A stretch of DNA of 38,734 nucleotides, taken from assembly GCA_003427395.1 (NCBI GenBank), contig BFEA01000457.1:859225-897958 (forward strand), read 5' to 3'. Every line of letters begins with the position of its first letter. The first letter of the stretch is position 1. The notes below the pieces were generated by a model, which worked only from the letters and a program-made list of their open reading frames with translations, searched no databases and was not told where the DNA came from. A program made the translations under genes and the position numbers. Positions 1 through 10,979 of this stretch are shown here, in pieces. Source of the stretch: Chara braunii (lineage: Eukaryota > Streptophyta > Charophyceae > Charales > Characeae).

Positions 1-60
1 CTCTCTCTCTCTCCCTCTCTCCCTCTCTCTCTCTCTCTGTTTGTCTCTCTCTCTCTCTCA
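1..60. repeat. CT-rich microsatellite
   Basis: The window opens in an imperfect (CT)n run with a few interruptions. It continues off the left edge, so its full length is unknown. Confidence 0.95.
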
Positions 61-640
61 ACAACAAAAGAGATAATCGACTCTGAATCTCACTGTGCAG
101 CGAAAGAGAACGTCGACCCTGACTTCGGGTCTCCACTACGAATCCTTCACCCAGCGAATGTTCCAAAATGACCCCACAATGAAACATTTGTATTCATTTC
201 CCGCCGAACGGGGGAAAAGCTGCCCCAGGCCCGAAAATGACTTCTCGTGTTATTTATGCACCCTGGGTGGGCCGATAACGCCCGCTCTGCAAAAATGGCA
301 GGAAATGAATACAAAGCTTTCTTGGCGGGATGACTAAGTTAAGTAGTTTTTAGAACTACATGTGCTTCAGGTAGACTTTAGTCAGAGATTTTGGATTTCA
401 ATCTTAGGTATAACTAAATGTTCTGTGGAGTAGACTTAAGTAGGAACTTGTAGAACTTTAGGCACACAAGACATTTCATCCCACTTAAGTTTGTAATCTG
501 AGAGTTGTGAATGAGGTCTAGATGAAGCACATCTAGTTCTTTAAGCTACTCAATTTAGCACTCTATGCCAGTCTACTGAAGTTTACCTCTTGAATACAAA
601 TATTATGTGGTGTAGACTTCAGCCAAAGCTTTTAGAACTA
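61..640. other. Unassigned sequence with a short inverted repeat
   Basis: I see no recognisable gene. An 80-codon frame at 95-337 has no family motif. Two inverted words lie at about 187-204 (ttgtattcatttcccgcc) and 297-314 (its near-perfect complement), which could fold as an arm pair around a 92-nt loop. Words such as 'tagaactacatgtgc' and 'gtagactt' recur from 340 onward and lead into the next tandem array, so this is probably the eroded edge of the same repeat-rich element. Confidence 0.5.
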
Positions 641-644
641 GATG

Positions 645-1150
645 TGTCCGATGTCGACTTCCGTTGTCGCTTATAGAACTATAAGTGCTCGGGCACGACC
701 GTCGTTGTCGCTTGTAGAACTGTAAGTGCTAGAAAGTTCTAAATTGACGTACATGAGGTGAGGAATTAGAGATACTATTATAAAGTTCTACATGCTCGAG
801 CGCGACTCCCGTAAGCTAAGATCTACCTCAGAATCCTTTCCTAATGTACTCTAGTTTAATACTCCTCGGAGCCAGAGCTTTTAGAACTACTTTTGCCCGA
901 GGTCGAGTCCCGTTGTGGCTTATAGAACTATAAGTGCCCGAGGTCGACTCCCGTTGTGGCTTATAGGATTATAAGTGTCCGAGGTCAACTTCTGTGACTT
1001 TTAGAACTGTAAGTGCTCAGGCACGACTTCCGTTGTGGCTTTTAGAACTTTAAGTGCTTGGACACGGCTTCCGTTGTAGCTTACAGAACTATAAGTGCTC
1101 GGACACGACTCCCGTTGTGGTTTATAGAATTACAAGTGTTGGGGCACGTA
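645..1150. repeat. Tandem array, 41-bp unit (type 1)
   Basis: A unit containing 'cgactcccgttgtggctta' followed by 'tagaactataagtgctcgg' recurs. Unit starts near 655, 696, 903, 944, 985, 1023, 1064 and 1105 are spaced almost exactly 41 bp apart (one step is 38), with a more degenerate stretch around 730-880. Copies differ by substitutions and small indels. The array lies upstream of the DUF7869-like gene. Confidence 0.85.
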
Positions 1151-1289
1151 AAGTTCATCAACCGACAACTGGCATCTGCCTCAGGCATGTGTACTTGAGC
1201 AAATATTTATTCCTTGTGTCGAATTATAAATGTTTGAGCAAATATTTGTTCCATATGAACAATCTAGCTCATTCTGTCTTCAGCAACAT

Positions 1290-1505
1290 TTCTCTGCTAC
1301 GTGAAGAAGATGTCTTCAACAACTGTTTCGCCACAACAAATATCTGTTTCACGTACAGCAGCCACAATTCTCTGTAGTGAACGTGTGTTCCACTTACGGC
1401 AACAACACTTCTCTGCAGCAAATGTCTATTCCACGTACTGCAGCAACATTTCTCTGCAGTGAACATATGTTCCACTTACTGCAGCAACAATTCTCTGCAC
1501 AAAAT
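1290..1505. repeat. Tandem array, 41-bp unit (type 2)
   Basis: A different 41-bp unit, beginning 'ttctctgcag' and containing 'ttccacttactgcagcaaca', starts at 1368, 1409, 1450 and 1491, exactly 41 bp apart. A degenerate copy starts near 1290. The sequence does not resemble the type 1 unit but the unit length is the same. Between the arrays (1150-1290) the word 'gagcaaatatttgttcc' occurs twice. Confidence 0.85.
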
Positions 1506-1519
1506 GTCTACAGTTGCTC

Positions 1520-2210
1520 CGTGTTTTTGAAAAACTTCGTTATATGCATTCCAAGAAAGGTACTTCCGCCAAAATATTTGACTTCAGATTACATTCTCCC
1601 GCGGGGACATTTTCTCAAGACGTACTGACTGTTATGGTCTTGCATTAGATTTTTTTCTTGTCACGTGTTTTTTTAAATTTTCTTCGTCTACATTCCAAGA
1701 AAGGTAGTCCTGCCAAAATATTTGACTCCGTATTACTTTCTGCCGCCGGAACATTTGTTCTCGTTGTGGACATTTTGCTGCGTGGTTTTCGAAACTTTCA
1801 TCATCTGTATTCCAACAAAGGTAGTCCTGCCAAAACATTTGGCTCCGCATTATTTTCTCCGGCGGAGTTTTTCTCACGACGAAGTGATTGTGACGATTTT
1901 GCATTACAGTATTCTCTCGTCATGTATTTTTTGAAATTTTTGGCATTTGCATTCCAAGAAAGGTGGTCCCGCCAAGATATTTGACTCCACATTACTTTCT
2001 CCCGCGGGGACATGTTCTCGCGCTGTGCTGACTGTCACGGTCCTTTTCTTTTGGGGTGCTTTTTTTAATTTTCGTCATCTGCATTCCAAGAAAGGTAGTC
2101 CCGCCAAATAATTCGCTCCGCATAACTTTCTCAAGCGGGGATAATTTTTCACGACGTAATGACTGTTACGGTCCCGTCTTAGATCCATTTCTTGTCACTT
2201 TGCTTGCATT
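1520..2210. repeat. Tandem array, five units of about 117-144 bp
   Basis: The word 'attccaagaaaggta' or a near variant starts at 1548, 1692, 1809, 1951 and 2083. Each is followed by 'gccaaaatatttgactccg' and 'ctttctcccgcgggga'-like sequence. Small open frames on both strands here are by-products of the repeats, not genes. Confidence 0.85.
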
Positions 2211-2254
2211 GAGCTCTGGTGCACCTCAATTCCGCTAACGACAATGTTTCTCAA

Positions 2255-2420
2255 GGCGCCGAGTTGTTCTTCCTTCCTTTACTTAGTAACGTCATTGCTT
2301 GTTGTGTACTTCTACGAAGTTCATTCCCAGACATTTTTTTCTTAGTGACGCCATTGCTTCTTGTCGTGAACTTCTACTCTGTTCATTCCAAGACATTCTT
2401 CTTCATCTTCGGCAACCTCT
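2255..2420. repeat. Two-copy 59-bp repeat
   Basis: 'cttagtaacgtcattgctt' at 2282 is repeated as 'cttagtgacgccattgctt' at 2341, each followed by 'gttcattcc.agacattctt'. It lies immediately upstream of the first plausible start codon of the DUF7869-like gene. Confidence 0.7.
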
Positions 2421-3825
2421 AAACATGCATTCCTTTTTTGAAAGGTTTCGCGTTTGGCGGAGAGCAGTCAATCCATCCCGAAACCTTTTCGGGAACCGCA
2501 GTTGTATGTGTAGCAAAGTTGGCGAAGCTAGGAAAACAGTCACTCGCAGATGGTTACCTCGAATCATCTTTGAATTTGACACCGGTCGAAGAAGGACAAA
2601 GACAATCTCAAGTTCTGGCGGCGGAAGAAAAAACAAGAAACGAAATCGTGATGGTGCAAATGATGCTCTGGGTGTGCGCTGGATGTCGCCTAGGATCGCG
2701 ATGACCAAAATTGCCTGCAAGCGTGGGCGGATGAACGCGTTCAGGGAACGGTCAACAGAGGACGATGAAAATGAGAAGATGAGTGACAATGAACGAGCTT
2801 CTAAACGATATGCATTTCTGAAGGAGCTGAAAGATGACCAAACTTCTGAAGGAGATGCAATTGAAAACGACGAAACACAAACTTCTGAGGAGGTGAGTGA
2901 CAACGACCAAGCTAACGACGGACATACATTCGTGGACACTAGAACAACAGATTCAGAAGAAGAGAGTGGCGACGATAGAGATTGTGAAGAACCTGCTTTC
3001 GACATGTTCAACAAGAGACAACAGGGAGAAGTTGTGACAGAAGCGAAGCACACCTTAACACAAGAGGTAAGAAGAAGTATCTTCGCTGCAATGACGATTG
3101 GAGATAAGCCTCCCTACAATTTAGGAAAGCGTGACAAAAATTTATGTGTTTACAACAAAAAGGCGAACTTCCATGTTGCTTTGGAAAGAGTAGAAGAAGT
3201 CCTCAAGGGAAACTCTTGTAGGCAGAATGCTTTCGTAAGTTTCGTGCGGAACATGTGTATGATATGCTTCAGACATTCTGGACGATTAAACATCCCGAGC
3301 AGGTCAATTTCCTTCTTGCAGAGATGAGAGCTGCATCATACTTTTCAGATGAAGGACGAATCGAAAAATTAAGAGTAGCATTCAACAACGTCAAGGTTTG
3401 TACAAAAGCATGGGGTGCAATGTACGGGTGCTCGACTTCACGCGTTGCGGACATTCGAAAAGCTTTCAAGGATGGAGTGCAAACATATGAATATGCGAAC
3501 AAGCGACCAAGTGGACTGTCAACATCCTCTGGGCTTATTCTTTCTTCGATGCATGAGTACTTCCGCTTGAACACGGAAACCATGCCCAACATCCATCAGT
3601 TTCATCTCTCGGACACTCTTCTCCACAAGGATGTTTACGACGCTTTCAAGCGAGAATTTGACTCAGATTTTCCTACACGTTTCCCTTCACGTTCGCGCTT
3701 TCTGAGGATTTGGAGGGAGCACTGCCCAAATGTTGTCATTCGCGCACTGAAGAGGTTTTCAGTTTGTGCACAATGTCTACGATTCAAGATGGGGCGCTCA
3801 CAAGAAACATATCGTGTAGACCAGG

Positions 3826-5399
3826 GTAAACAACTGCCTTTCATTATATTTCTTCCCTAGACCTTAACCTTTCACTATTCAAGCGACAACAAAAGTCGAC
3901 ATCGGGTAAACAACTATTTTTCATTATATTTCTTCCTTAGTCCTGTAACGAGTAAAAATCATAAACTTGTCATTGTACTCCTTTAATGAGTAAACGTAAT
4001 AAACTTGTATTGTAGAGCACGTTTAGTCATGCACGAAAAGAATGGAGGGGTTGAGGACCCTGAAGTTCTGTAATGTACTCTTGACACAATCGTCCTAAAG
4101 CGTGTCATGCACTAAGAAGAATGTACTCTCAAAATGAGAATGTAAATCACAGGTCATTTTAGTCATGAAACGAGTACAAGTGATAAACGTTATGACTCGT
4201 CATTCTAGTCCTGTAACGAGTAAAAGTCATTAACTTGTCATTATAGTCCTATAACGAGTAAATGTCATAAGCTTGTCTTATAGAGCACGTTCAGTCATGC
4301 ACCTAAAAGAATGCAGAGATTCAGGACCCTGAAGTTTTGTTGTTTATTTCTTACCCATTAGTCATAAAGCGTGTCATGCCCCAAGCAGAATATACTCTCA
4401 AAATGAGAATGTAAATCATAGGTCATTTTAGTCATGAAACGAGTACAAGTCATAAACTTCATGTCTTGTCATTATCGTCCTTTAAGGAGTAAAAGTCATA
4501 AACTTGTCACTATAGTCCTCTAACAAGTAAACGTCATAAACTTGTCTTGTAGAGGACGTTCAGTCATGCACCTAAAAAAATGCAGGGATTCAGGACCCTG
4601 AAGTTCTGTTTTGTACTTCTGACACATTAGTCCTAAAGCGTGTCATGCCCCAAGAAGAATGTACTCTCAAAATGAGAATGTAAATCACAGGTCATTTTAG
4701 TCCTGAAACGCGTACAAGTCATAAACTTTATGACTTGTCATTATAGTCCTATAACGAGTAAAAGTCATAAACTTGTCATTATAGTCCAACAACGAGTTAA
4801 CGTCACAAACTTGTCTTGTAGAGCACGTTCAGTCATGCACCTAAAAGAATGCAGAAATTCAGGACCCAGAGGTTCTGTTCTGTACTTCTGAAACTCTAGT
4901 CCTAAAGCGTGTCATGCGCTAAGAAGAATGTACTCTTAAAATGAGAATGTAAATCACATGTCATTACACTCATAAAACGAGTAGAAGTCATAAACTTGTC
5001 ATTTTAGTCGTAAAACGAGTAAACGTACTAAACTTGTCTTGTAGAGCACGTTCAGTCATGGACCTAAAAGAATGCAGGGATTCAGGACCCTGAAGTTCTG
5101 TTCTGTATTTCTGACACACTAGTCCTAAAGCGTATCATTAAAGTCTTGTAACGAGTATAGTCCTATAACGAGTTGTCACAAAGTTGTGCAGTGCACCTTA
5201 AACTTTATGACTTGTGATTGTAGTCCTATAACGAGTTATCCCAAAGTTGTGCAATGCACCTTAGAGAGTGCAGTTTAGAAACGAGAATTTGAGTCATAGG
5301 ACATTTTAGTCTTAAAATGAGTCATTCTCAATCCTTTGATCAATGCTAAGAACTGTTCCTAAAATCACTTGTTATCTTGAACTCGTTGACATGTTGCAG
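3826..5399 (+). other. GT-AG intron of the DUF7869-like gene
   Basis: The donor is CAGG|GTAAAC and the acceptor is TGTTGCAG|GAATT. Removing these 1574 bases joins the flanking frames in phase 1 with a glycine codon at the junction. Both splice sites look intact although the exons carry stops and frameshifts, as expected if the copy died recently or decays evenly. Confidence 0.85.
3940..5180. repeat. Intronic tandem array, 268-bp unit
   Basis: The word 'gagcacgttcagtcatgcac' or a variant starts at 4015, 4283, 4552, 4821 and 5044: steps of 268, 269, 269 and 223 bp. Within each unit, 'agtcctataacgagtaaaagt' and 'cataaacttgtcat' recur as shorter sub-repeats. The array fills nearly the whole intron. 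Confidence 0.9.
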
Positions 5400-7039
5400 G
5401 AATTTTCGAGAAAGCATTGGAGAAGCACCGCCTGATGCAAGGGGAGGAGAGACAAAAGCTCAGCAAGCATCATCACAAGGCTTTAAACAAACCTTCAGAA
5501 TATGTAGCAATCATCATCGATGGAATGGATCAGAGCAAGACAATATTGCCTTACTTCAGAAGATGTCCTAAAGACTCAAGACTCAAGGAAGCAAACTTTG
5601 TGAAGGTTCATGTCGTCGGGGCGAAGATCGTAGGTATCACGCCCAACGCTCATGCAACGTTATTTTTTGACAATTTCAGTTTGGACTCCAATTGCATGTT
5701 GACTGTCCTTCACCGTCGAATCACTAATCTACGGAGATCGCTTCCAAGAGTTCTTTATTTAACACTGGACAACACTACGAAAGAGAAAAAAAATAAGTAT
5801 GTACTAGCATATCTCGTCTTTCTCGTGAAGACGAATGTCTTCAGTAAGGTCAGGTTGAATTTTATTCTCGTAGGTCACATCCACGAGGATATAGACCAGA
5901 TGTTCAGTTGTTTCTCTAGAAAATTAGCGACACAGAATCCGTTCGATCTTCCTGAGCTACAGAATATCATTGGAGAATCGTACAGGAGTAAACAAGAACA
6001 CAATGTTCTTGTTGAAGAAAAAAAGACGATAGACTGGTAGTTTCACGTGAAGGAGCATTTGCACAACGTGAACGATATTAGTTTCAATCAGCACTTCCGC
6101 ATCAAACGCAATGATGCAGGACAAGTCGGTGTCTGGAGCAAGCAATATCACAACTCGCCATGGCAGCCCAATAACAGAGAAGGTCTGAACATCTTCAAGT
6201 CTTAGCCAACAGGAGACGTCCCAGCCTCTCCGAAACATGCTATTAGATTTTTGGAAGTTAGGTTTAGATTGACATCTGGTGGTGATGATGAAATTCGTGA
6301 AAATTGTGTCATGAATGGCGACAATTACCCAAGCGATGAAAACCCTTTGTCTCACCGTAGACCACGGGACTGTTCCAAGGAAAAAGTGAAAGACCGCTCT
6401 GTTTCAATTGCTGCACTAAAAGCAAATATTGAGGCCTTAAAAAAGTACGTTGAACCCCAGAATCTACTTTGGTGAAAAGAGTTCGTAGAGACGCAACAAT
6501 TGCTAGATCTAAAAGATACAAACCTCAAGGTACCTTTTCAATGGCTATTAGCTGCAGCGGAAGAGACAATGCAAGAGGTTACTGCCACACCAGCCATAGA
6601 TGACGTTGGTCATCGACTTAATGACATATTTCCGCCTGAAAGACATGTCTATGTTGGCACGAGAAAGAGCAGGCAATACAGAGAAGAAAGGGATGGCAAG
6701 TATGAAGACCTTGCGCTTGGCAAATTTATCGCACTGCGAGTAACACCTGGGCAGGACGAGAGAGGTAAACCTTACCACATCGGTAAGGTTGTCGAGTGGC
6801 TGCATCTTCGTTCAGCAAGAGAAAGGAGAAGGGTATTACCCTTATTACAAAAATAAGTCCACCAAAGAACATTTTGAGGACATCTTTGATTGAAGTTGCG
6901 GTGTTCTTTGTTACAACTTTGAGCTCAAGACGGACAAGACTCTTTTTTCTTCTACTAGAAAGAAAATTTATGAAATGTTAGAATCAACTACTGACGACGA
7001 TGACGAAGGCGATGATGTGATTAGATCTCCGTCAAATGA

Positions 7040-7690
7040 CTGTTGGATATAAGTCCTTTGTTACATATTCTGTTTTCGTGGTACTTTGTCTTGTACTTTG
7101 TCTTAGGACTAAATATTTGTCGCTCATATTTTTTTTTTACTTAGAAAATCCTCAAAATCTCATATAGGACTATAAGGTCTTTGTTTCATTTCATGTTTAC
7201 CACAACACTTCTCTGCAAGAGAAGTCGATGCACCTCATTTAGTCAGTTTTTGGCTACCGTTGTTGTAATATAATTGCCATGCTTTATAAGACTATAAATC
7301 GTTTGTTAGATTTCCTGTTTTCGTAGTAGTTTGTCCTAGGACAATATTTGTCGCTCATATGTTTTTTGTATTTAGGAAATCCTCAAGGTGAAAGAAACAG
7401 GATCCTCATAGTTCACAATGTTTACAGTATCTAGTATAAAACGATAAGTTATTCGCTTGAGTTGAAGTTTACTAGAACACTGTTATTTATGAGAAGTCGA
7501 TCCACCTCGTTTTGTTGGTGTGTCATCTTATTGCCATGCATTATAAGACTATATGTTCGTTTGTCGCATTTTTGTGTTAGCTGAAAAATCTTTCAAGTTT
7601 ACTCATTCTGCTTTTCAAACCAATACGTACCTGTTATTTCCAATATGTTAGTAGTTTGTCATATAGGACTATAAGTCCTTTGTGACATTT
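7040..7690. repeat. Degenerate tandem array, about 121-bp unit
   Basis: The word 'ggactataagtcctttgtt' or a variant occurs near 7046, 7167, 7288, about 7433 (poor), 7545 and 7667, giving steps near 121 bp. Also recurring are 'aatatttgtcgctcatat', 'agaagtcgatccacctc' and 'attgccatgc.ttataagac'. It starts at the stop of the DUF7869-like gene and mirrors the arrays on its 5' side. Confidence 0.7.
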
Positions 7691-8340
7691 CAAGTTAACC
7701 GTAGAGGTGTCGCGCGTGAGAAACCGGTACGATTGATTTCTTCCGTTTTTGTTGCTGGCTATATCTCTTTCGCTTTTCCTTTTCGAATTATCGCTTTTTT
7801 TGGTTATTTTTGGATGTCCTTATCTATCTGGAATCGATTCTTTTCAAAATTGTGTGAAATTGTGAATTTTCTTTTAACAACTCGCCATGTTGACCACTTT
7901 TGTTTGAAAAATATTTTTGCAATCTAATTAGGGACAATTATGATGTGTTTTCGCACTGACTCCGGACAAGTTGACTAAAAAATTTGCACTTTTTCAAGTC
8001 CGAAACGTTCTTTTGATTTTCGTTCGATTTGTCCATACGTTTTGTTGGGTTTTCATCATTTGTTAGGTTTTTACGAATCCGATGTTGGTGTCGCACGACT
8101 CCTGAAGAAACCGAATGGGGTAGAGGTCGAAGTAGGGGTTTTGACGTAAGGCGAAGTCATCTACGAGGTTAGTTTTGACAGGGGGTTAGTAGATAGGGAG
8201 TTAGTGAGGAAGTGAAGTGCGCAGAGGTATCGGGATAGTCGGATATGGCGGGGGGGTGTAACTAAAATTTCACTCGTTTCTTGTTGAGATCAAGTGAAAT
8301 AAAGTGGTATGTTTGGGTTTTAGAGTGGTTGCTAGCATGA
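7691..8340. other. Unassigned, mostly AT-rich
   Basis: No gene is recognised. An 81-codon frame at 7682-7927 is low-complexity and rich in Phe and Leu, with no motif. The right border of the DUF7869 element may lie here, but I found no terminal inverted repeat or target duplication. Confidence 0.4.
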
Positions 8341-9304
8341 GGGTGGTACTACTTTGGTCTACAGACTAGTGGTTTGCCCAGGGTTAGTGCTACGACTGCG
8401 CAAAAGGGAAAGGTTCGAAAACGACGATGTATCCTTCCGTTTTTTTGCGGAAGATTCATTCTTCTCTTCTTGCACTTGCACAGACAGGGCACCACCTCCG
8501 GCGGTAGGCACGGGACGCATACAGAGAGTACCCACGGAGGAAGCAGCGAGGAGCAGGCCGTAAAGGCTAGAGACTTACCTACGGGATGATGTGTTGCCCA
8601 CCCGCCGGTTGTTGAGGGAAGGAGCGCAGAGGTCGATCGTGAAGAGGGAGTAGGAGCAGAGGTTTACTTGGTTCGGAAGCCTGTGCGGTCATCGGTTGGT
8701 GCCGCGAACGTGAACTTGAAGGCTCCCGAAGAGCTCTCATGATTTGGGCGGCGGAGGGGAAGGCAGTCGACAGTCAGAGGCAGAGCAGCGGACCAGCAGA
8801 GCTGTATACGGGTCAATGTGCCTCTAAGTTCGACGGAGGACTAGCAGGGATAGGCTGTGGAAACCTTGCGAAAACGGGCTGCCGAAGGAGCAGGAGCACC
8901 AGGTTGGGATAGGAGGCAGAACCAGCTACATGGGACGAGCCAAAAAGTCGAGTTACAGTGCCAAATTATGCGTTGGTCCAATAGCAGGAGCTGGCGGGAA
9001 TGGTGATGGGCTGCCAGTGTGATCGGACTGCTCACCTTCAGGGCTGCGACAGCGCTGCATGGAATTCGAAACCATAGTAAGGGTTGTTTGCAATGCCCAA
9101 GGTGGCCATCCCAGATTCAGGCGATAGTTGGCCCCGACCATACTAAGCAGTCAGGTGTCTCTGACGGATGGGAAGGAGAAAAGAGCAAGTTGCACGAGCT
9201 GAAAGATTTGCCTACCTGGGCGGTACGCTGCTTGTAGTCGAAGAGGAGGTAGTTGGACCATTAAAGGAAGATACCATTGCGAGTTGGATGATCGTTTGGG
9301 GAAG
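8341..9304. other. Unassigned, GC-rich flank of element X copy 1
   Basis: Base composition turns GC-rich near 8480. Short frames on both strands (for example 8354-8563 and 8953-9141) carry no known domain. Similarity to the second, inverted X copy begins only near 9305, so this is either flanking DNA or unshared element sequence. Confidence 0.4.
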
Positions 9305-9937
9305 TGTGGCTTGAGGGAGTGATTTAGCAGGCGAGTGGGGTCGTTGTTGCTAAGGGGAGAGCCCCCAGAGGATCTATAGCTGGTAGTCGGCTTCGGTTTG
9401 CTCAGGCTGCGGTGCGCTTTGGCACCCATTGCGGGGCCCTCGGACCCAAGAAGATCTCAAGGCCCTCTCACGCGAGTTTGAGAGCACCTTTCTTGGATCT
9501 GAGAGTCTGAAACCCCTCCTTCTGCCCTTTTTACTCTAAGTCTAATCCTGTTCTGAGAGGAAGGTGGCAGGCGGGATTCCAACCCATTGGACCGCAGCAA
9601 GACTCTGTGGGGAGTCAGCCCACCGATTGCGGGAGCTCTACCGGAACTCAGGGGGATTTATGGAGGCAGGGAACTGAAAGGTAACCATTGCTTTCCTTCT
9701 ATAAACCAGGTATAATCCCTACTTGTATTCACTTCTATGTTTGATTGAGTATGTTGCCTGTCCCCCTATTTTGACGGTTAGTTTGACTTTCATGACACAA
9801 CTCAGACTAAATAAAAGAATGTGTGTGCAATGTCTGTTTCAATTTTATTGTTTGACTGAAAGCAGATTGTGGGATTGCATCTGGGTGAAGTATGGGAGAA
9901 AGGCAGTATTGCATGTGTCTGACCGGGTCAACCAAAG

Positions 9938-10663
9938 GCTGGGCCACTTCCATAAGTTTGGGAAGGCCCAGTGCTATGTTTATCTTGAATTGTCTGGAGA
10001 ACCAGACATGTACCATAAGTTTGGGTGGTCTGATTGCTTTGACTTACGAAGGCTGACTACGATTGAACTTTTAGGAACCAAGCATTGTCCCATAGGTTTG
10101 GGTGGTTTGGTTGCCTTGTTTATTTTGGGTTTCTTCTGTTTCCCTTGGTTCTGAACGAGGAGGACTGAGCATGTTTCATAAGTTTGGGTGACTCAGTCTC
10201 TTCCTGCTTTGGTTTTGAGAGAAATGAATAGGCTGAGGATCAAGACATGTTCCATAAGTTTGGATGGTCTTGGTTCAATGCCACGCACATACTGGAACCA
10301 GAAGGTTATAACTTGGCTATACTTTATTACTATTATTTTTATGAACAAGCTAGTCATACAGGGTTCTATAAGTTTCGGTGATCTGACTAAAGCTTATCAC
10401 CAACTCCAGAGAGTACTAATTAAAAATAAAATTGGGGTACGAAGGGCCAGACTGAACCTTCAGTTGAAGATGATCGGTTCAGTTATATGGTACCTCAAAA
10501 GACTAAGTGAAGATAATTATATAAATCTTGGATACTTAAACAGTTCAGGGCGACTAGGGTGGCCTAGTCACATGCCCAAAAAAAAGAAAAGTTGTTGTAC
10601 CCTGTGTTTGTGTTTACTCCATGACCGAGCTAGACATGTTCCATAAGTTTGGGTGGTCTAGCT
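9938..10663 (+). repeat. Array of seven constant-loop, variable-stem hairpins
   Basis: Seven copies of a loop close to 'atgttccataagtttgggtg' are each flanked by a different self-complementary pair. H1 9939-9971 CTGGGCC/GGCCCAG. H2 10003-10032 CAGAC/GTCTG. H3 10076-10112 AACCAAGC/GTTTGGTT (one G-U). H4 10163-10198 GACTGAG/CTCAGTC. H5 10241-10272 CAAGAC/GTCTTG, extendable by wobble pairs. H6 10351-10389 TAGTCA/TGACTA, with a longer loop. H7 10628-10663 AGCTAGAC/GTCTAGCT. Loops are 19-22 nt except H2, which has a 20-nt loop and a five-pair stem, and H6. No protein frame explains this pattern. Confidence 0.85.
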
Positions 10664-10979
10664 TTGTGCCCTATGTAAGTTGGGTATAAAGGGATAAATC
10701 ATTGAAAGACTACGAACTATTATTTGATAAGTTGACTTTGGGCTGGTGAGAGTACTTACCTTTGTGGTTTGGCCTGCATGTGACTGAGTGAGGCTACTAC
10801 TTAGTCTGAGTGTCAGTTTGATAGGTAGTTGCCTTAGTTGCTCGCCACGTGCTAGAGCCATAAGAGTTAGTTTTAATTCCTGCATTTTTTTAGTTAAGTT
10901 TATTTTTACTGAGGTCAATTTCTACATTTTCTGGGATCTTTTATTATGCCTGGTCTTGTATAAATTTTGGTAAGTCACT

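Larger units (their letters stand above)
2425..7052 (+). pseudogene. DUF7869-type transposase-like gene, two exons, broken
   Basis: Exon 1 runs to 3825 and exon 2 from 5400; the frames join exactly (phase 1) across a GT-AG intron. Exon 1 begins with an acidic, low-complexity N-terminus, then a Cys-containing segment near 3217-3260 and a C-x2-C motif near 3765-3780. Exon 2 carries DGMDQ (D at 5519), LDNTTKE (D at 5768) and GHIHEDID (E at 5885). This is the conserved core of DUF7869 proteins from algae and animals; an RNase H-like D-D-E fold with 38 residues before the E is my inference. Breaks: a one-base frameshift near 3228, in-frame stops at 6038 (TAG), 6203 (TAG), 6473 (TGA) and 6891 (TGA), and a frameshift near 6821. 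The reading ends in an acidic tail with TAA at 7050. The start codon is uncertain; 2425 gives the longest frame, 2438 opens another. Family call fairly sure, mobility inferred. Confidence 0.72.

Noticed and set aside
1632-2013. Overlapping 70-110 codon frames on both strands
   Set aside because: They fall in the 117-144 bp tandem array and repeat with it; not independent genes.
2403-3053. 216-codon frame on the - strand opposite the DUF7869-like gene
   Set aside because: Ser/Leu-rich shadow of the acidic exon 1; no motif, and the + strand frame fits the family.
3635-3844. Possible second gene on the - strand
   Set aside because: Shadow of exon 1 of the DUF7869-like gene; no family resemblance.
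9950-10660. CRISPR-like array (constant word with variable spacing)
   Set aside because: The constant part is flanked by self-complementary stems, spacers are irregular in length, and the setting is a eukaryotic retroelement without any cas gene.
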